64,000 bases of DNA from Kitasatospora sp. MAA19 (GTDB lineage: Bacteria; Actinomycetota; Actinomycetes; Streptomycetales; Streptomycetaceae). Under the pieces are notes generated by a model that searched no databases, had not been told where the DNA came from, and saw only the letters and a program-made list of their open reading frames with translations. The translations under genes and the position numbers were made by a program. Below, piece after piece: positions 1 through 7,740 of the stretch. Location: NCBI RefSeq assembly GCF_029894125.1, contig NZ_JARXYZ010000021.1:78655-142654 (forward strand). The letters are read 5' to 3'. Each line of letters opens with the position of its first letter. Within the stretch, counting starts at the first letter, position 1.

Positions 1-242
1 GTGCCGTTCGCCTCGATCCTGCCGTGGTACTGCTCGGTCCCGCCGACCAGGCTGAGCGTGTAATCGCCCGCGGCCTTGTACGTGTTCCCGAGGACGAGCT
101 CGACATGACCGGCATCCGCCCGGCACCCGACCTCCAGGGAGGCGTCGCTCGGATTCCAGGCGAAGGCGGTCCCGGTGCCGGCCAGCGCGAGGGCGGCGAC
201 CGCGCCCCCGGCGACCGCAGCCGCCCGTCGTACGTGCCTCAT
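1..242 (-). CDS. Secreted protein, N-terminal part (cut by window edge)
   Basis: The first 80 codons of a minus-strand gene are visible; the rest lies left of the window. The ATG at 242 is preceded by a good ribosome site (GAGGAGAAG, about 7 bases upstream). The N-terminus has positive charges (MRHVRRAA), an Ala/Gly/Val-rich hydrophobic stretch and an AFA-type signal peptidase site near residue 29, so it should be exported. The visible mature part (WNPSDAS..., then GCRADAGHVELVLGN) has one Cys and looks like the start of a beta-rich extracellular domain. Codon third positions are G/C-rich as expected for a real gene. The family cannot be assigned from this fragment. Confidence 0.7.
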   Translation of the reverse strand, partial: MRHVRRAAAVAGGAVAALALAGTGTAFAWNPSDASLEVGCRADAGHVELVLGNTYKAAGDYTLSLVGGTEQYHGRIEANG

Positions 243-604
243 CAGTGTTCTTCTCCTCGGAAATGCGTAGACCGGTGAACCTCGTGCGCTCCCCTCGGGG
301 ATGGCAGGGGAGCACACGAGGCAGCGAGCCCTGACCGCCGTCGCAGGCCGTGGCGGCAGCGAGCGAAGGCAGCACAACCCGGGCCCTCGCCCCCTGCACG
401 GATGGCATGCCACATCCGGTTCACCCCACCCCGGCTCCCGCCCAGCACGCCACCTCCACGCAGTCCCGGCCGACCGTGACCCCCTCGAACAAGCCCCTCG
501 CGGCGGGCGGGGGCGCGGGCCCGGTGCGGCGTCGTCCGGACGGCGGCGGCCCTCGGCTGGTCGTCGACGACCGGCGGGCGGCGGGACCCGGGCGGGGGGC
601 GTGG
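243..604. other. Intergenic region, no gene seen
   Basis: About 360 bases between two minus-strand genes. Open frames here lack ribosome sites and coding-like codon use. It contains a perfect 14-base palindrome (GGTCGTCGACGACC, 559-572) just downstream of the gene ending at 605, and long G-rich runs. The promoter of the secreted-protein gene starting at 242 should lie at its left end, but no clear -10/-35 pair could be picked. Confidence 0.5.
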
Positions 605-1687
605 TCAGTGGTGGCGTGGGTCCAGCAGGCCGGGGCACGGGGCGGGGTGCGGGGTGCCGGGGGGCGTTGCGTCCCCGGCGTCGAGGGCGGCGAGGGCGGC
701 GAGGGCGGCGGCGCGTTCGGGTTCCGTCGGCCGGGTGCCGTCCGGGGTGAGGAGGTAGTCGGCGACGGGGGTGAGGAGCAGGGTGGCGGCTCCGGCCGGG
801 AGCAGGAGGGCCTCGTCCCACTGGTGCCGGACGACGGTGCGGCGCAGCAGGGTGCCGTGGCGGGGCCGGAGCGGGCGGGTGAGGGTCCGGCGGCGGTGGA
901 GCTCGGGGGCGACCTCGGCCTCCAGGACGGTGCGCACGCCCCGCAGGGAGCCCAGGGGCACGTGCTCGGCGGCGAGGTCGAGGAGGGCGACGGTCTCCGG
1001 GGCGAGCCGGTAGGCGGCGACCACCGCGGCGGTCTCGACGGGTTCGAAGGGCTGCCCGGCCAGGCGGGCCACGTCGATCACGTCGTCCGCGCCGAAGGTG
1101 CGTCCGAGACCCTCCTCGGCGAGGGCGATCAGGCATTCGACGTGGTCGTCGGCGGCCAGGTAGGGGCGGACCGGGACGGCGGCGAGGTCGCCGGTGAGCG
1201 CGGCGGTGGCGAGCCGTACCTGGTACCACGGGTCGAGCAGCGGGTCCTCGGCCGGCCAGCGCAGGGTGACGGCGGTGTGCCGGGGCCGCTCGCCGAGCAG
1301 GGTGACCTCCACCGACTCCACCGGGTGGTCGGTGACCAGCCGGTTGACGGCCTGCCAGAGCGTGGCCTCGGTGGGGCTGACGAGGGAGAGCTCTCCCAGC
1401 GGCCGGGGCAGGTCGGGCGGGTAGTAGCCAGCCAGCGGGAGGTCGCGGATCGGGCGGACCCCGGTGGCGTCGACGAGGTCGCGGGCGATCCGGGCGTAAC
1501 AGTCGACCCGGTCGCGGGCGCGCTGCAGCTCGGCCCGGGCGTGCTCGCCCATCCGGACGCCGTCCCGGGCCAGCGCGGCGAGCACCAGGTACGGGAGGTG
1601 GCGGGCGCCGCGGGCACGGTGGAGCAGTTCGACCGGTCCGGCGGCCGGGTCGACGTCGAGCAGCCGGTAGAGCAGGTCGGTGTTCAT
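605..1687 (-). CDS. Nucleotidyltransferase-like protein, probably degenerate
   Basis: A 360-residue cytoplasmic protein without signal peptide or membrane segments. The ATG at 1687 has a GGAGG site 9 bases upstream. Residues around 130-150 (DLPLAGYYPP...RPLGELSLV) resemble the core of the NTP_transf_5 (PF14907) nucleotidyltransferase-like family, where a Gly-Asp-x-Asp metal-binding motif follows a Tyr-Pro-containing loop. Here the motif reads GELS, so the metal-binding aspartates appear to be lost and the protein may not be catalytic. It is divergent from the SARP regulator, separated by 237 bases. Family members are often found in peptide natural product loci, but a link to either cluster is inference. 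The assignment is tentative. Confidence 0.5.
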   Translation of the reverse strand: MNTDLLYRLLDVDPAAGPVELLHRARGARHLPYLVLAALARDGVRMGEHARAELQRARDRVDCYARIARDLVDATGVRPIRDLPLAGYYPPDLPRPLGELSLVSPTEATLWQAVNRLVTDHPVESVEVTLLGERPRHTAVTLRWPAEDPLLDPWYQVRLATAALTGDLAAVPVRPYLAADDHVECLIALAEEGLGRTFGADDVIDVARLAGQPFEPVETAAVVAAYRLAPETVALLDLAAEHVPLGSLRGVRTVLEAEVAPELHRRRTLTRPLRPRHGTLLRRTVVRHQWDEALLLPAGAATLLLTPVADYLLTPDGTRPTEPERAAALAALAALDAGDATPPGTPHPAPCPGLLDPRHH

Positions 1688-1924
1688 CGGCGTCCGCCTC
1701 CGAGGGCTGTGGGGGTCGCCCGGACGGCGGCAGGACGACCGGGGTGTGGCGGGTCCGGCGGTTCGCGCCGGGCCGACTGCGGGCGCCACACCAGTGATTG
1801 TGGTGACGAACGATCAACACGGGATCACCACCGGCTCTACAGTCTCTCGACATCCCGCCGGGCCCGTGGGTTGATAGGAGCTCATCGATCGGGGGCGGGC
1901 ACGTGCGCGGGCGGGGGCGAGCAC
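1688..1924. promoter_or_regulatory. Divergent promoter region with inverted repeat
   Basis: This 237-base region separates two divergent genes and must hold both promoters. It contains an inverted repeat with 7-base arms, GTGGTGA (1800-1806) and TCACCAC (1825-1831), 18 bases apart, next to a relatively AT-rich stretch. This is a candidate operator, for example for autoregulation by the adjacent SARP protein. No strong consensus -10/-35 pair was assigned. Confidence 0.35.
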
Positions 1925-4900
1925 ATGAAGCGGGCAGGTGCAGGAATGGGTGAATTCCGGTTCTCGGTGCTGGGACTGATGCGGGCTCAGCGCGGCACGA
2001 CGATGCTGAAGGTCGGCAGTCCCCAGCAGCAGGCGATGCTGGCGGTGCTGCTGCTTCGGCCGGGGCACGGCGCGAGTGCCACGGACCTGATCGACGCCCT
2101 GTGGGGTGAGGAGCCGCCGGGCACCGCGATGACGACGGTGCGGACGTACGCCTGGCGGTGGCGCAAGATCCTCCGCAGTGAGGAGCCGGACGCGACGAAC
2201 GTGCTGACCTCGGTCGGGGACGGCTACCGGCTGGTGCTGCCCAAGCACGCCGTGGACGCGGCGCAGGCGGAGGAACTGGCGGCGCAGGCCGAGCGCACGG
2301 CGGCCGCCGGAGAGCCGCAGCAGGCGCGTGACCTGCTGAACCAGGCGCTGGAGTTGTGGCAGGGCGAGCCGCTGACCGGTATCCCCGGTCCGTTCGCGCA
2401 GCGGCAGCGGCAGCGGTTGCAGGAGCTCTGGCTGACGCTCTTGGAGGAGCGGATCGCCCTGGACCTGACGCTGGGGCGCTTCTCCCGGTGCATTCCGGAG
2501 CTGACCTCTCTGACCACCGAGCACCCGCTGCACGAACGGGCGTACGGGCTGCTGATGCGTGCGCTGTACCAGGCCGGGCGGCAGGCGGACGCGCTGGCGG
2601 TCTACCGGAGCGCGCGGCAGCTGTTCCTGGCCGAGCTGGGGGTGGCGCCCGGGCCGGAGTTGGACCTGCTGCACCAGCGGATCCTGGAGGGCGACCCGTC
2701 GCTCGCCGCCCCGACGCCGTCCGCCGTGCTCCGCTCCGGGCCGGTGGAGCCGGCCGCGCCGCGGGTCGAGTCGCAGGACCCGCCCACCGGCCCTGCGGTG
2801 ACGGTGGCGGATGCGCCCGCCGGGGCCGCCGCACCCGCCGGGGCCTCCGCACCGTCCCCCAGACCGGCCCAGTTGCCGCCCGACGCGGCGGACTTCACCG
2901 GTCGTACCGTCCTGGTCGAGCGGCTGGGCCGGGCCCTGGACGCCCCGGGCCAGCAGGCGCTGGTGATCGCGACCGTGGTCGGCATGGGCGGGGTCGGCAA
3001 GACGGCGCTGGCCCTGCACGTCGCCCACCGGGTCCGCGACGCCTACCCGGACGGGCAGCTCTACGCCGACCTGCGGGGCGCCGACGCCACCCCCGCCGAC
3101 CCGGAGGCGGTGCTCAGCGGCTTCCTGGTGGCGCTCGGCGTGCCGGCCGACGCGGTGCCGGAGGGGCTGGACGCCCGCTCGGCGCTGTTCCGCTCGGCGG
3201 TCGACGGCCGGCGGCTGCTGCTGGTGCTCGACAACGTCCATGACAGCGCGCAGATCAGACCCCTGCTGCCGGGCGCGGTCGGCTGCGCCGTGCTCACCAC
3301 CAGCCGCACCCGCCTGTCCGGCGTGCCCGCGACCGTCCAGGCCGACCTCGGCGTGTTCGAACCCGAGGAGGCACTCGAACTGCTGGGCCGCACCATCGGC
3401 GCCGAGCGGCTGGCCGCCGAGTCGGAGGCCGCCCGGGAGCTGCTGCTGGTCTGCGGCCACCTCCCGCTCGCGGTACGGATCGTGGCGGCCCGGCTGGCCG
3501 CCCGGCCGAGCTGGACGGTGCAGACGCTGGGCCGCCGGCTGGCGGTCGAGCGCCGGCGGATCGACGAGCTGCGCATCGGCGACCTGGAGGTGGCGGCCGC
3601 CTTCGAACTGAGCTACCGCCAGTTGTCGCCCGCCCAGGCCCGGGCGTTCCGGCTGGTCGCCTCGGTGGACGGGCCGGACATCGGGCTGCACGCCGCGGCC
3701 GCCCTGCTGGACCTGGACGAGTACGACGCCGAGGACCTGCTGGAGGCCCTGGTGGACGTGGCGATGATGGAGTCGCCCTTCCCCGGCCGCTACCGCTTCC
3801 ACGACCTGCTGCGCGCGTTCGCCCGGCGCCGTCCGGACGCTCCCGGCGCGGTCGTGGCGGCCCGCGACCGGATGCTGGACCACCTGCTGGCCACCGCGTG
3901 CACGGCTTTCCAGCACGCCGTCCCCGGGGATCCGGCGGCCGGCACGCTCGGGCCCGCCCGCGGCGCGGGCGTCGGCCTGGACGGCCCGGACGGTGCGCGG
4001 GCGTGGGCCGAGGCGGAGGGCTCCGGGGCGATCGCGCTGGCCGCGCAGGTGGCGGGCTGGACCGTCGCGGACGACACCGCGTCCGCGCCGCCGGCCCCGG
4101 CCGACGGTGCGGCACCGGACCCGCTGCGCGCCGCGATCGACCTGCTGATCGCGCTCACGCCGTTCGTCCTCGCCCCGCCCAGCCGCCAGCTGGCCACCAC
4201 CGCGGAGGCGCTGGCCGCCGCCGCGGTCCATCGCGCCGACCACCGGGCAGCTGGTCGGGCGCACTTCCTCTGCGGCAACGTCGCTCTGGCCGCCACCCGG
4301 CTGGAGGAGGCGGAGGCGTCCTCCCGGCTGGCGGTGGCCGCCTCCCGCTCGGCCGGCGACACGGTGATCCTGCGCCAGGCGCTGAACGACCTCGGCCTGG
4401 TCTGCCAGTTCCTCAGCCGCTACGACGAGGCCGTCGAGCACTACGACGAGGCGCTGCTGCTGGCCCGCGAACTCGGCCACCGCTCCGGTGCGCTGGTGAC
4501 GACGGTGAACGCCGCGCTGGCCCGGGTGCGCAGCGGGCGGGCCGCCGAGGCCGTGCCGATCTGTCACGAGGTGCTGGCCGAGTTGCGGACCCGGCACGAC
4601 GATCCGGGCCGGGCGTACACGCTGTACGTGCTGGGGCTGGCGCTGCACGGGCTGGGGCGGCACGAGGAGGCGGTCACCTGGTTCGGCGAGTGCCTGGCGG
4701 TGGCCTCGGCGGCCGGTCTGGCGGCCCGGGCCGCGCACGCCCGCTACCGGATGGCGGACAGTCTGCGCTCGCTGGGCCGGACGGACGAGGCGCTGGAGCA
4801 CGCCGGGCAGGCGCTGGTGCTGTGCGAGGAGCTGGGTGCCGAGCGGGACCAGGGCCAGGCGCTGGTGGTGCTGGGCCGGACGCTGGCGGACCTCGGGCGG

Positions 4901-5119
4901 GAGGCCGAGGCGTGGGACCGGCTGCGGGAGGCGCACCGGATCTTCGTCCGGCTGGGGCTGCCGGAGGCGGGGGAGGTGGCGGGGCTGCTGCCCCGGGAGG
5001 AGGGTTCGGCCGCTTCGGTCACTTCGGCCGGGTCCGTCCGGTCCGTGCCGGATGGGCGTCGGGGCGGTGGTCGGGGGGCGGCGGGCGCTTCGGTGACGAG
5101 CTGCGGGCCGGGCCGCTGA
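1925..5119 (+). CDS. SARP-type transcriptional regulator with NB-ARC and TPR domains (AfsR-like)
   Basis: A 1064-residue AfsR-type activator. In order: an OmpR-like winged helix (about residues 10-95), a bacterial transcriptional activation (BTAD) domain (about 100-245), a Pro/Ala-rich linker, an NB-ARC ATPase with Walker A GMGGVGKTALAL near residue 352 and a Walker-B-like LLLVLDNV, then TPR repeats (about 820-1010). Such proteins bind direct heptamer repeats near promoters of antibiotic genes and are tuned by ATP and partner binding. The ATG at 1925 follows a G-rich stretch; the ATG at 1946 is an alternative that drops seven residues. It lies at the left end of cluster I and points towards it, so it is the likeliest pathway activator, but target sites were not identified. 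The long open frame upstream of 1925 is non-coding. Confidence 0.85.
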   Translation: MKRAGAGMGEFRFSVLGLMRAQRGTTMLKVGSPQQQAMLAVLLLRPGHGASATDLIDALWGEEPPGTAMTTVRTYAWRWRKILRSEEPDATNVLTSVGDGYRLVLPKHAVDAAQAEELAAQAERTAAAGEPQQARDLLNQALELWQGEPLTGIPGPFAQRQRQRLQELWLTLLEERIALDLTLGRFSRCIPELTSLTTEHPLHERAYGLLMRALYQAGRQADALAVYRSARQLFLAELGVAPGPELDLLHQRILEGDPSLAAPTPSAVLRSGPVEPAAPRVESQDPPTGPAVTVADAPAGAAAPAGASAPSPRPAQLPPDAADFTGRTVLVERLGRALDAPGQQALVIATVVGMGGVGKTALALHVAHRVRDAYPDGQLYADLRGADATPADPEAVLSGFLVALGVPADAVPEGLDARSALFRSAVDGRRLLLVLDNVHDSAQIRPLLPGAVGCAVLTTSRTRLSGVPATVQADLGVFEPEEALELLGRTIGAERLAAESEAARELLLVCGHLPLAVRIVAARLAARPSWTVQTLGRRLAVERRRIDELRIGDLEVAAAFELSYRQLSPAQARAFRLVASVDGPDIGLHAAAALLDLDEYDAEDLLEALVDVAMMESPFPGRYRFHDLLRAFARRRPDAPGAVVAARDRMLDHLLATACTAFQHAVPGDPAAGTLGPARGAGVGLDGPDGARAWAEAEGSGAIALAAQVAGWTVADDTASAPPAPADGAAPDPLRAAIDLLIALTPFVLAPPSRQLATTAEALAAAAVHRADHRAAGRAHFLCGNVALAATRLEEAEASSRLAVAASRSAGDTVILRQALNDLGLVCQFLSRYDEAVEHYDEALLLARELGHRSGALVTTVNAALARVRSGRAAEAVPICHEVLAELRTRHDDPGRAYTLYVLGLALHGLGRHEEAVTWFGECLAVASAAGLAARAAHARYRMADSLRSLGRTDEALEHAGQALVLCEELGAERDQGQALVVLGRTLADLGREAEAWDRLREAHRIFVRLGLPEAGEVAGLLPREEGSAASVTSAGSVRSVPDGRRGGGRGAAGASVTSCGPGR

Positions 5120-5188
5120 CGGGCTGCCGACGGGCTGCTGGAGAATCGATCCTGCGCCAGTTCTGAGGTGCGCTGGAGCCCGGTGTAC

Positions 5189-5410
5189 TCAGGAGCCGGT
5201 GCTGTTCCAGTCGCCGGTGCTGCCGTGCACGGTGCCGGTGGGGGTGGGCGTCGGCGTAGCGTCGCCGCTCACCACCGTCACCGTCCCGGTGCCGGCGGTC
5301 TCCGCCACCGCAGCCGTGGCGGAGAGGCCGGCGCCCAGGGCGACGGCCACCCCGAGGCCGACCGTGAACAGGCGGAGGCGGGTGGGGGCGGTGGCCGGAC
5401 GCTGCGTCAT
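5189..5410 (-). CDS. Small secreted protein
   Basis: A 73-residue protein with an ATG at 5410 and a GGGAG ribosome site 8 bases upstream. Residues 14-36 form a signal peptide with an AVAE-type cleavage site. The mature part is only about 37 residues, rich in Thr/Gly/Val with a TPTPTPTGT stretch and ending STGDWNSTGS. Codon third positions are nearly all G or C, which supports coding. It is the last gene on the minus strand below the cluster I operon and converges with the SARP gene. There is no recognised family; small Thr-rich exported peptides of this kind are common and mostly uncharacterised in streptomycetes. Confidence 0.6.
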   Translation of the reverse strand: MTQRPATAPTRLRLFTVGLGVAVALGAGLSATAAVAETAGTGTVTVVSGDATPTPTPTGTVHGSTGDWNSTGS

Positions 5411-5533
5411 CTCTGGTGCTCCCTTGGCTCTCTTCCCTGGTGGGAAGGGGTTCCGTCGTGGTGTGGCACCAGTCTGGCCGGGAGCGTTCAACGGCGGATC
5501 TACGGTCGAGCACCGGTGATCACCCCGGCCCGC

Positions 5534-6346
5534 TCAGGCCGCCGCGCGGATCTCCAGGGTGCAGCACTTCACGCTGCCGCCGCCCTTGAGCAGCTCGCTG
5601 AGGTCCATCCCGATCGGCCGGAAGCCGCGCTCGCGCAGCCGCGCGGCCAGGCCGACGGCCGCCTCCGGCAGCACCACGTGCAGGCCGTCGCTCACCGCGT
5701 TGAGGCCGAACACCGCCGCGTCGGCGCCGTCCACCAGCAGTGCGTCCGGGAACAGCCGGCGCAGGACGGCACGGCTGCCGGCCGAGAAGGCCTCCGGGTG
5801 GTACATGATCTCGTCGCCGTCCAGCACGGCGAGCGCGGTGTCCAGGTGGTAGAAGCGCGGGTCGACCAGCTCCAGGCCGACCACCGGCCGGCCGAGGAAC
5901 TCCTGGGCCTCCGCGTGCCCCTCGGCCACGCTGCGGAAGCCCCGCCCGGCCAGCACGAAGCCCGCGGTGAGCAGCAGGTCCCCCTCGCCCTCGTTGACGT
6001 GCTCCGGATCGCGCGTCTCGAAGCCCCGGGCGCGGAACCACTCCAGGTAGGCCGGGCCCTCGGCGGCCCGCTCGGCGTTGCGGAAGCGCGCGCCGAGCAC
6101 CTTGCCGTCCACCACGGTGGCGCCGTTGGCCGCGTAGACCATGTCGGGCAGGCCGGGCAGCGGGTCGATCAGCTCCACCCGGTGACCGAGTTCGCCGTAG
6201 AGGGCGTACAGCCGCTCCCACTGGGCGACGGCGAGGCCGGTGTCCACCGGCTTGGCGGGGTCCATCCACGGGTTGATCGCGTAGGTGACCTCGAAGTGGG
6301 TCGGACGGCACATCAGGTAGTGGCGCGGGCGGGCGGTGCGGGTCAT
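5534..6346 (-). CDS. Dimethylargininase-like / arginine deiminase-superfamily hydrolase
   Basis: A 270-residue pentein-fold protein of the DDAH (NG,NG-dimethylarginine dimethylaminohydrolase) family, which splits the guanidino group of arginine derivatives to give citrulline. The family's catalytic residues are visible: His167 in DPRFYHLDTA and a nucleophile Cys (261 or 262) in GGGSVKCCTLEI. Substrate-contacting loops (NEGEGD, residues 118-123; FGLNAVSDG) are also present. Length is typical. It is the distal gene of the cluster I minus-strand operon, 66 bases after the exporter. Actinomycetes also carry a housekeeping homologue for arginine catabolism, so it could be a bystander. In this setting it may supply citrulline or trim an arginine-like residue; that is inference. 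Confidence 0.8.
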   Translation of the reverse strand: MTRTARPRHYLMCRPTHFEVTYAINPWMDPAKPVDTGLAVAQWERLYALYGELGHRVELIDPLPGLPDMVYAANGATVVDGKVLGARFRNAERAAEGPAYLEWFRARGFETRDPEHVNEGEGDLLLTAGFVLAGRGFRSVAEGHAEAQEFLGRPVVGLELVDPRFYHLDTALAVLDGDEIMYHPEAFSAGSRAVLRRLFPDALLVDGADAAVFGLNAVSDGLHVVLPEAAVGLAARLRERGFRPIGMDLSELLKGGGSVKCCTLEIRAAA

Positions 6347-6412
6347 CGGATGCTCCAGGGGGCGCGAACGGGCAGGGCAAGGCGGGGCGGGGCAGGGTCG
6401 GGCGGGGCGGGG

Positions 6413-7735
6413 TCAGCCGGCGGGCTCGGGCCGCGCATCGTGGGCACGGTGCGCGTCGTGCTCGGGGCGCGCCGGGAAGTCGCGCATTCCGCGCAGCGGG
6501 CTCGCCAGGAGCACGGCGCCCGCGGACAGCAGCACACCCGCCATGATCCAGATCGTGGTGCGCGGGCCCAGCACCTCGCCGAGCCAGCCGCCGAGCAGCG
6601 CGCCGAGGGGGATCGCGCTGTAGTTGACCGTCGAGGCGCTGGCCCTGATCCGCCCGATCATCGCGGGCGGGCAGTAGGACTGGTAGAAGCTGCCGGCCAA
6701 CACGTTCCCGGCCACGACGCCGCAGACGGCCACCGACCACGCGCAGGCGCTGACCGCGAGCGGCAGCTGGTCGCCGGCCATCGGCAGCAGGAAGATGAAG
6801 GGCGCGACCACCAGCTCGCACAGCAGCAGCCCGCGGGCGCTGCCCAGCCGCCGGGCCACCCGCCCGGCCACCGCCGCGCCGGCCAGCCCGCCGACGCTCA
6901 CCACCGCGAACACCAGGCCCACCTCGCCGGAATCGATGCCGACGCTGCGGACCAGGAACACCGTCTGGACGGCCTGGATGCCGTTCAGCCCGAGGTTCCC
7001 GACCGCCCCGAAGCAGGCCAGCGTCCGCAGGTACGGGTCACGGGCCAGAAAGCCCACGCCCTCGCCGATCTCCTTCAGGATGCCCCGCCGCTGCGACGGC
7101 GGCGGAGGCTGCTCGACCACGGTGATCCGGGCCACGCAGACCGCCGAGACCAGGTAGCTCACCGCGTCGGCGAACAGGCCGCTGGTCGCGCCGAAGACCT
7201 GTGCCAGCAGGCCGGCCGCACCGGGACCGGCGATCTCCACCGCCGACTCCCCGGAGCGCAGCTTGACGTTCGCCTCCAGCACGTCGTCCTTGGCCACCAG
7301 CGACGGGAGCACCGCCCCGTACGCGGTGGAGAAGAACACCTTCACCGCGCCGGTCAGAAGGGCCACCAGCACCAGTTGGGCCATGGTCAGCACACCGAGC
7401 CAGCCGGCCACCGGCACGCTGACGAACAGGACGAGCAGCAGCAGGTCGCAGACCAGCATCACCCGCAGCCTGGGCCAGCGGTCCACCCAGGCACCGGCCG
7501 GCAGGCCGAGGAAGAGCCAGGGCAGCCAGGCCGAGGCGGTCAGCAGGCCGACCGCGAGCGGGCTGGCGCCCAGGGTGACGACGGCCACCAGGGCCAGCGC
7601 CACGTTGCCGACCGCCGTACCGAGGCCGCTGGTGGTCTCACCGATCCAGAGCCGACGGAAGTCGGCCTGTGCCCACAGCCCCCAGCGGCTGCGGGACGGC
7701 TCCGGCGGAGCCGTGACGGGGGTGGTGACGGACAT
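6413..7735 (-). CDS. MFS transporter, probable peptide exporter
   Basis: A 440-residue integral membrane protein with about 12 hydrophobic segments and the MFS loop 2-3 signature in variant form (AGAWVDRWPRLRVM, about residues 75-88). It resembles the enterobactin/macrolide exporter-like (MFS_3) group. The N-terminus is cytoplasmic and Pro-rich, and the C-terminus is a charged His/Arg/Pro tail. The ATG at 7735 lies 5 bases after the stop of the large NRPS and uses a GGAGAG site inside the end of that gene, so the two are translationally coupled. Export of the cluster I peptide, giving self-protection, is the likely role. Confidence 0.82.
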   Translation of the reverse strand: MSVTTPVTAPPEPSRSRWGLWAQADFRRLWIGETTSGLGTAVGNVALALVAVVTLGASPLAVGLLTASAWLPWLFLGLPAGAWVDRWPRLRVMLVCDLLLLVLFVSVPVAGWLGVLTMAQLVLVALLTGAVKVFFSTAYGAVLPSLVAKDDVLEANVKLRSGESAVEIAGPGAAGLLAQVFGATSGLFADAVSYLVSAVCVARITVVEQPPPPSQRRGILKEIGEGVGFLARDPYLRTLACFGAVGNLGLNGIQAVQTVFLVRSVGIDSGEVGLVFAVVSVGGLAGAAVAGRVARRLGSARGLLLCELVVAPFIFLLPMAGDQLPLAVSACAWSVAVCGVVAGNVLAGSFYQSYCPPAMIGRIRASASTVNYSAIPLGALLGGWLGEVLGPRTTIWIMAGVLLSAGAVLLASPLRGMRDFPARPEHDAHRAHDARPEPAG

Positions 7736-7740
7736 CGCGG

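Noticed and set aside
350..1924. Extension of the SARP gene upstream as one 1589-residue protein
   Set aside because: The first part is antisense to a real gene with a ribosome site and has no domain; homology to AfsR-type proteins starts at about 1946.
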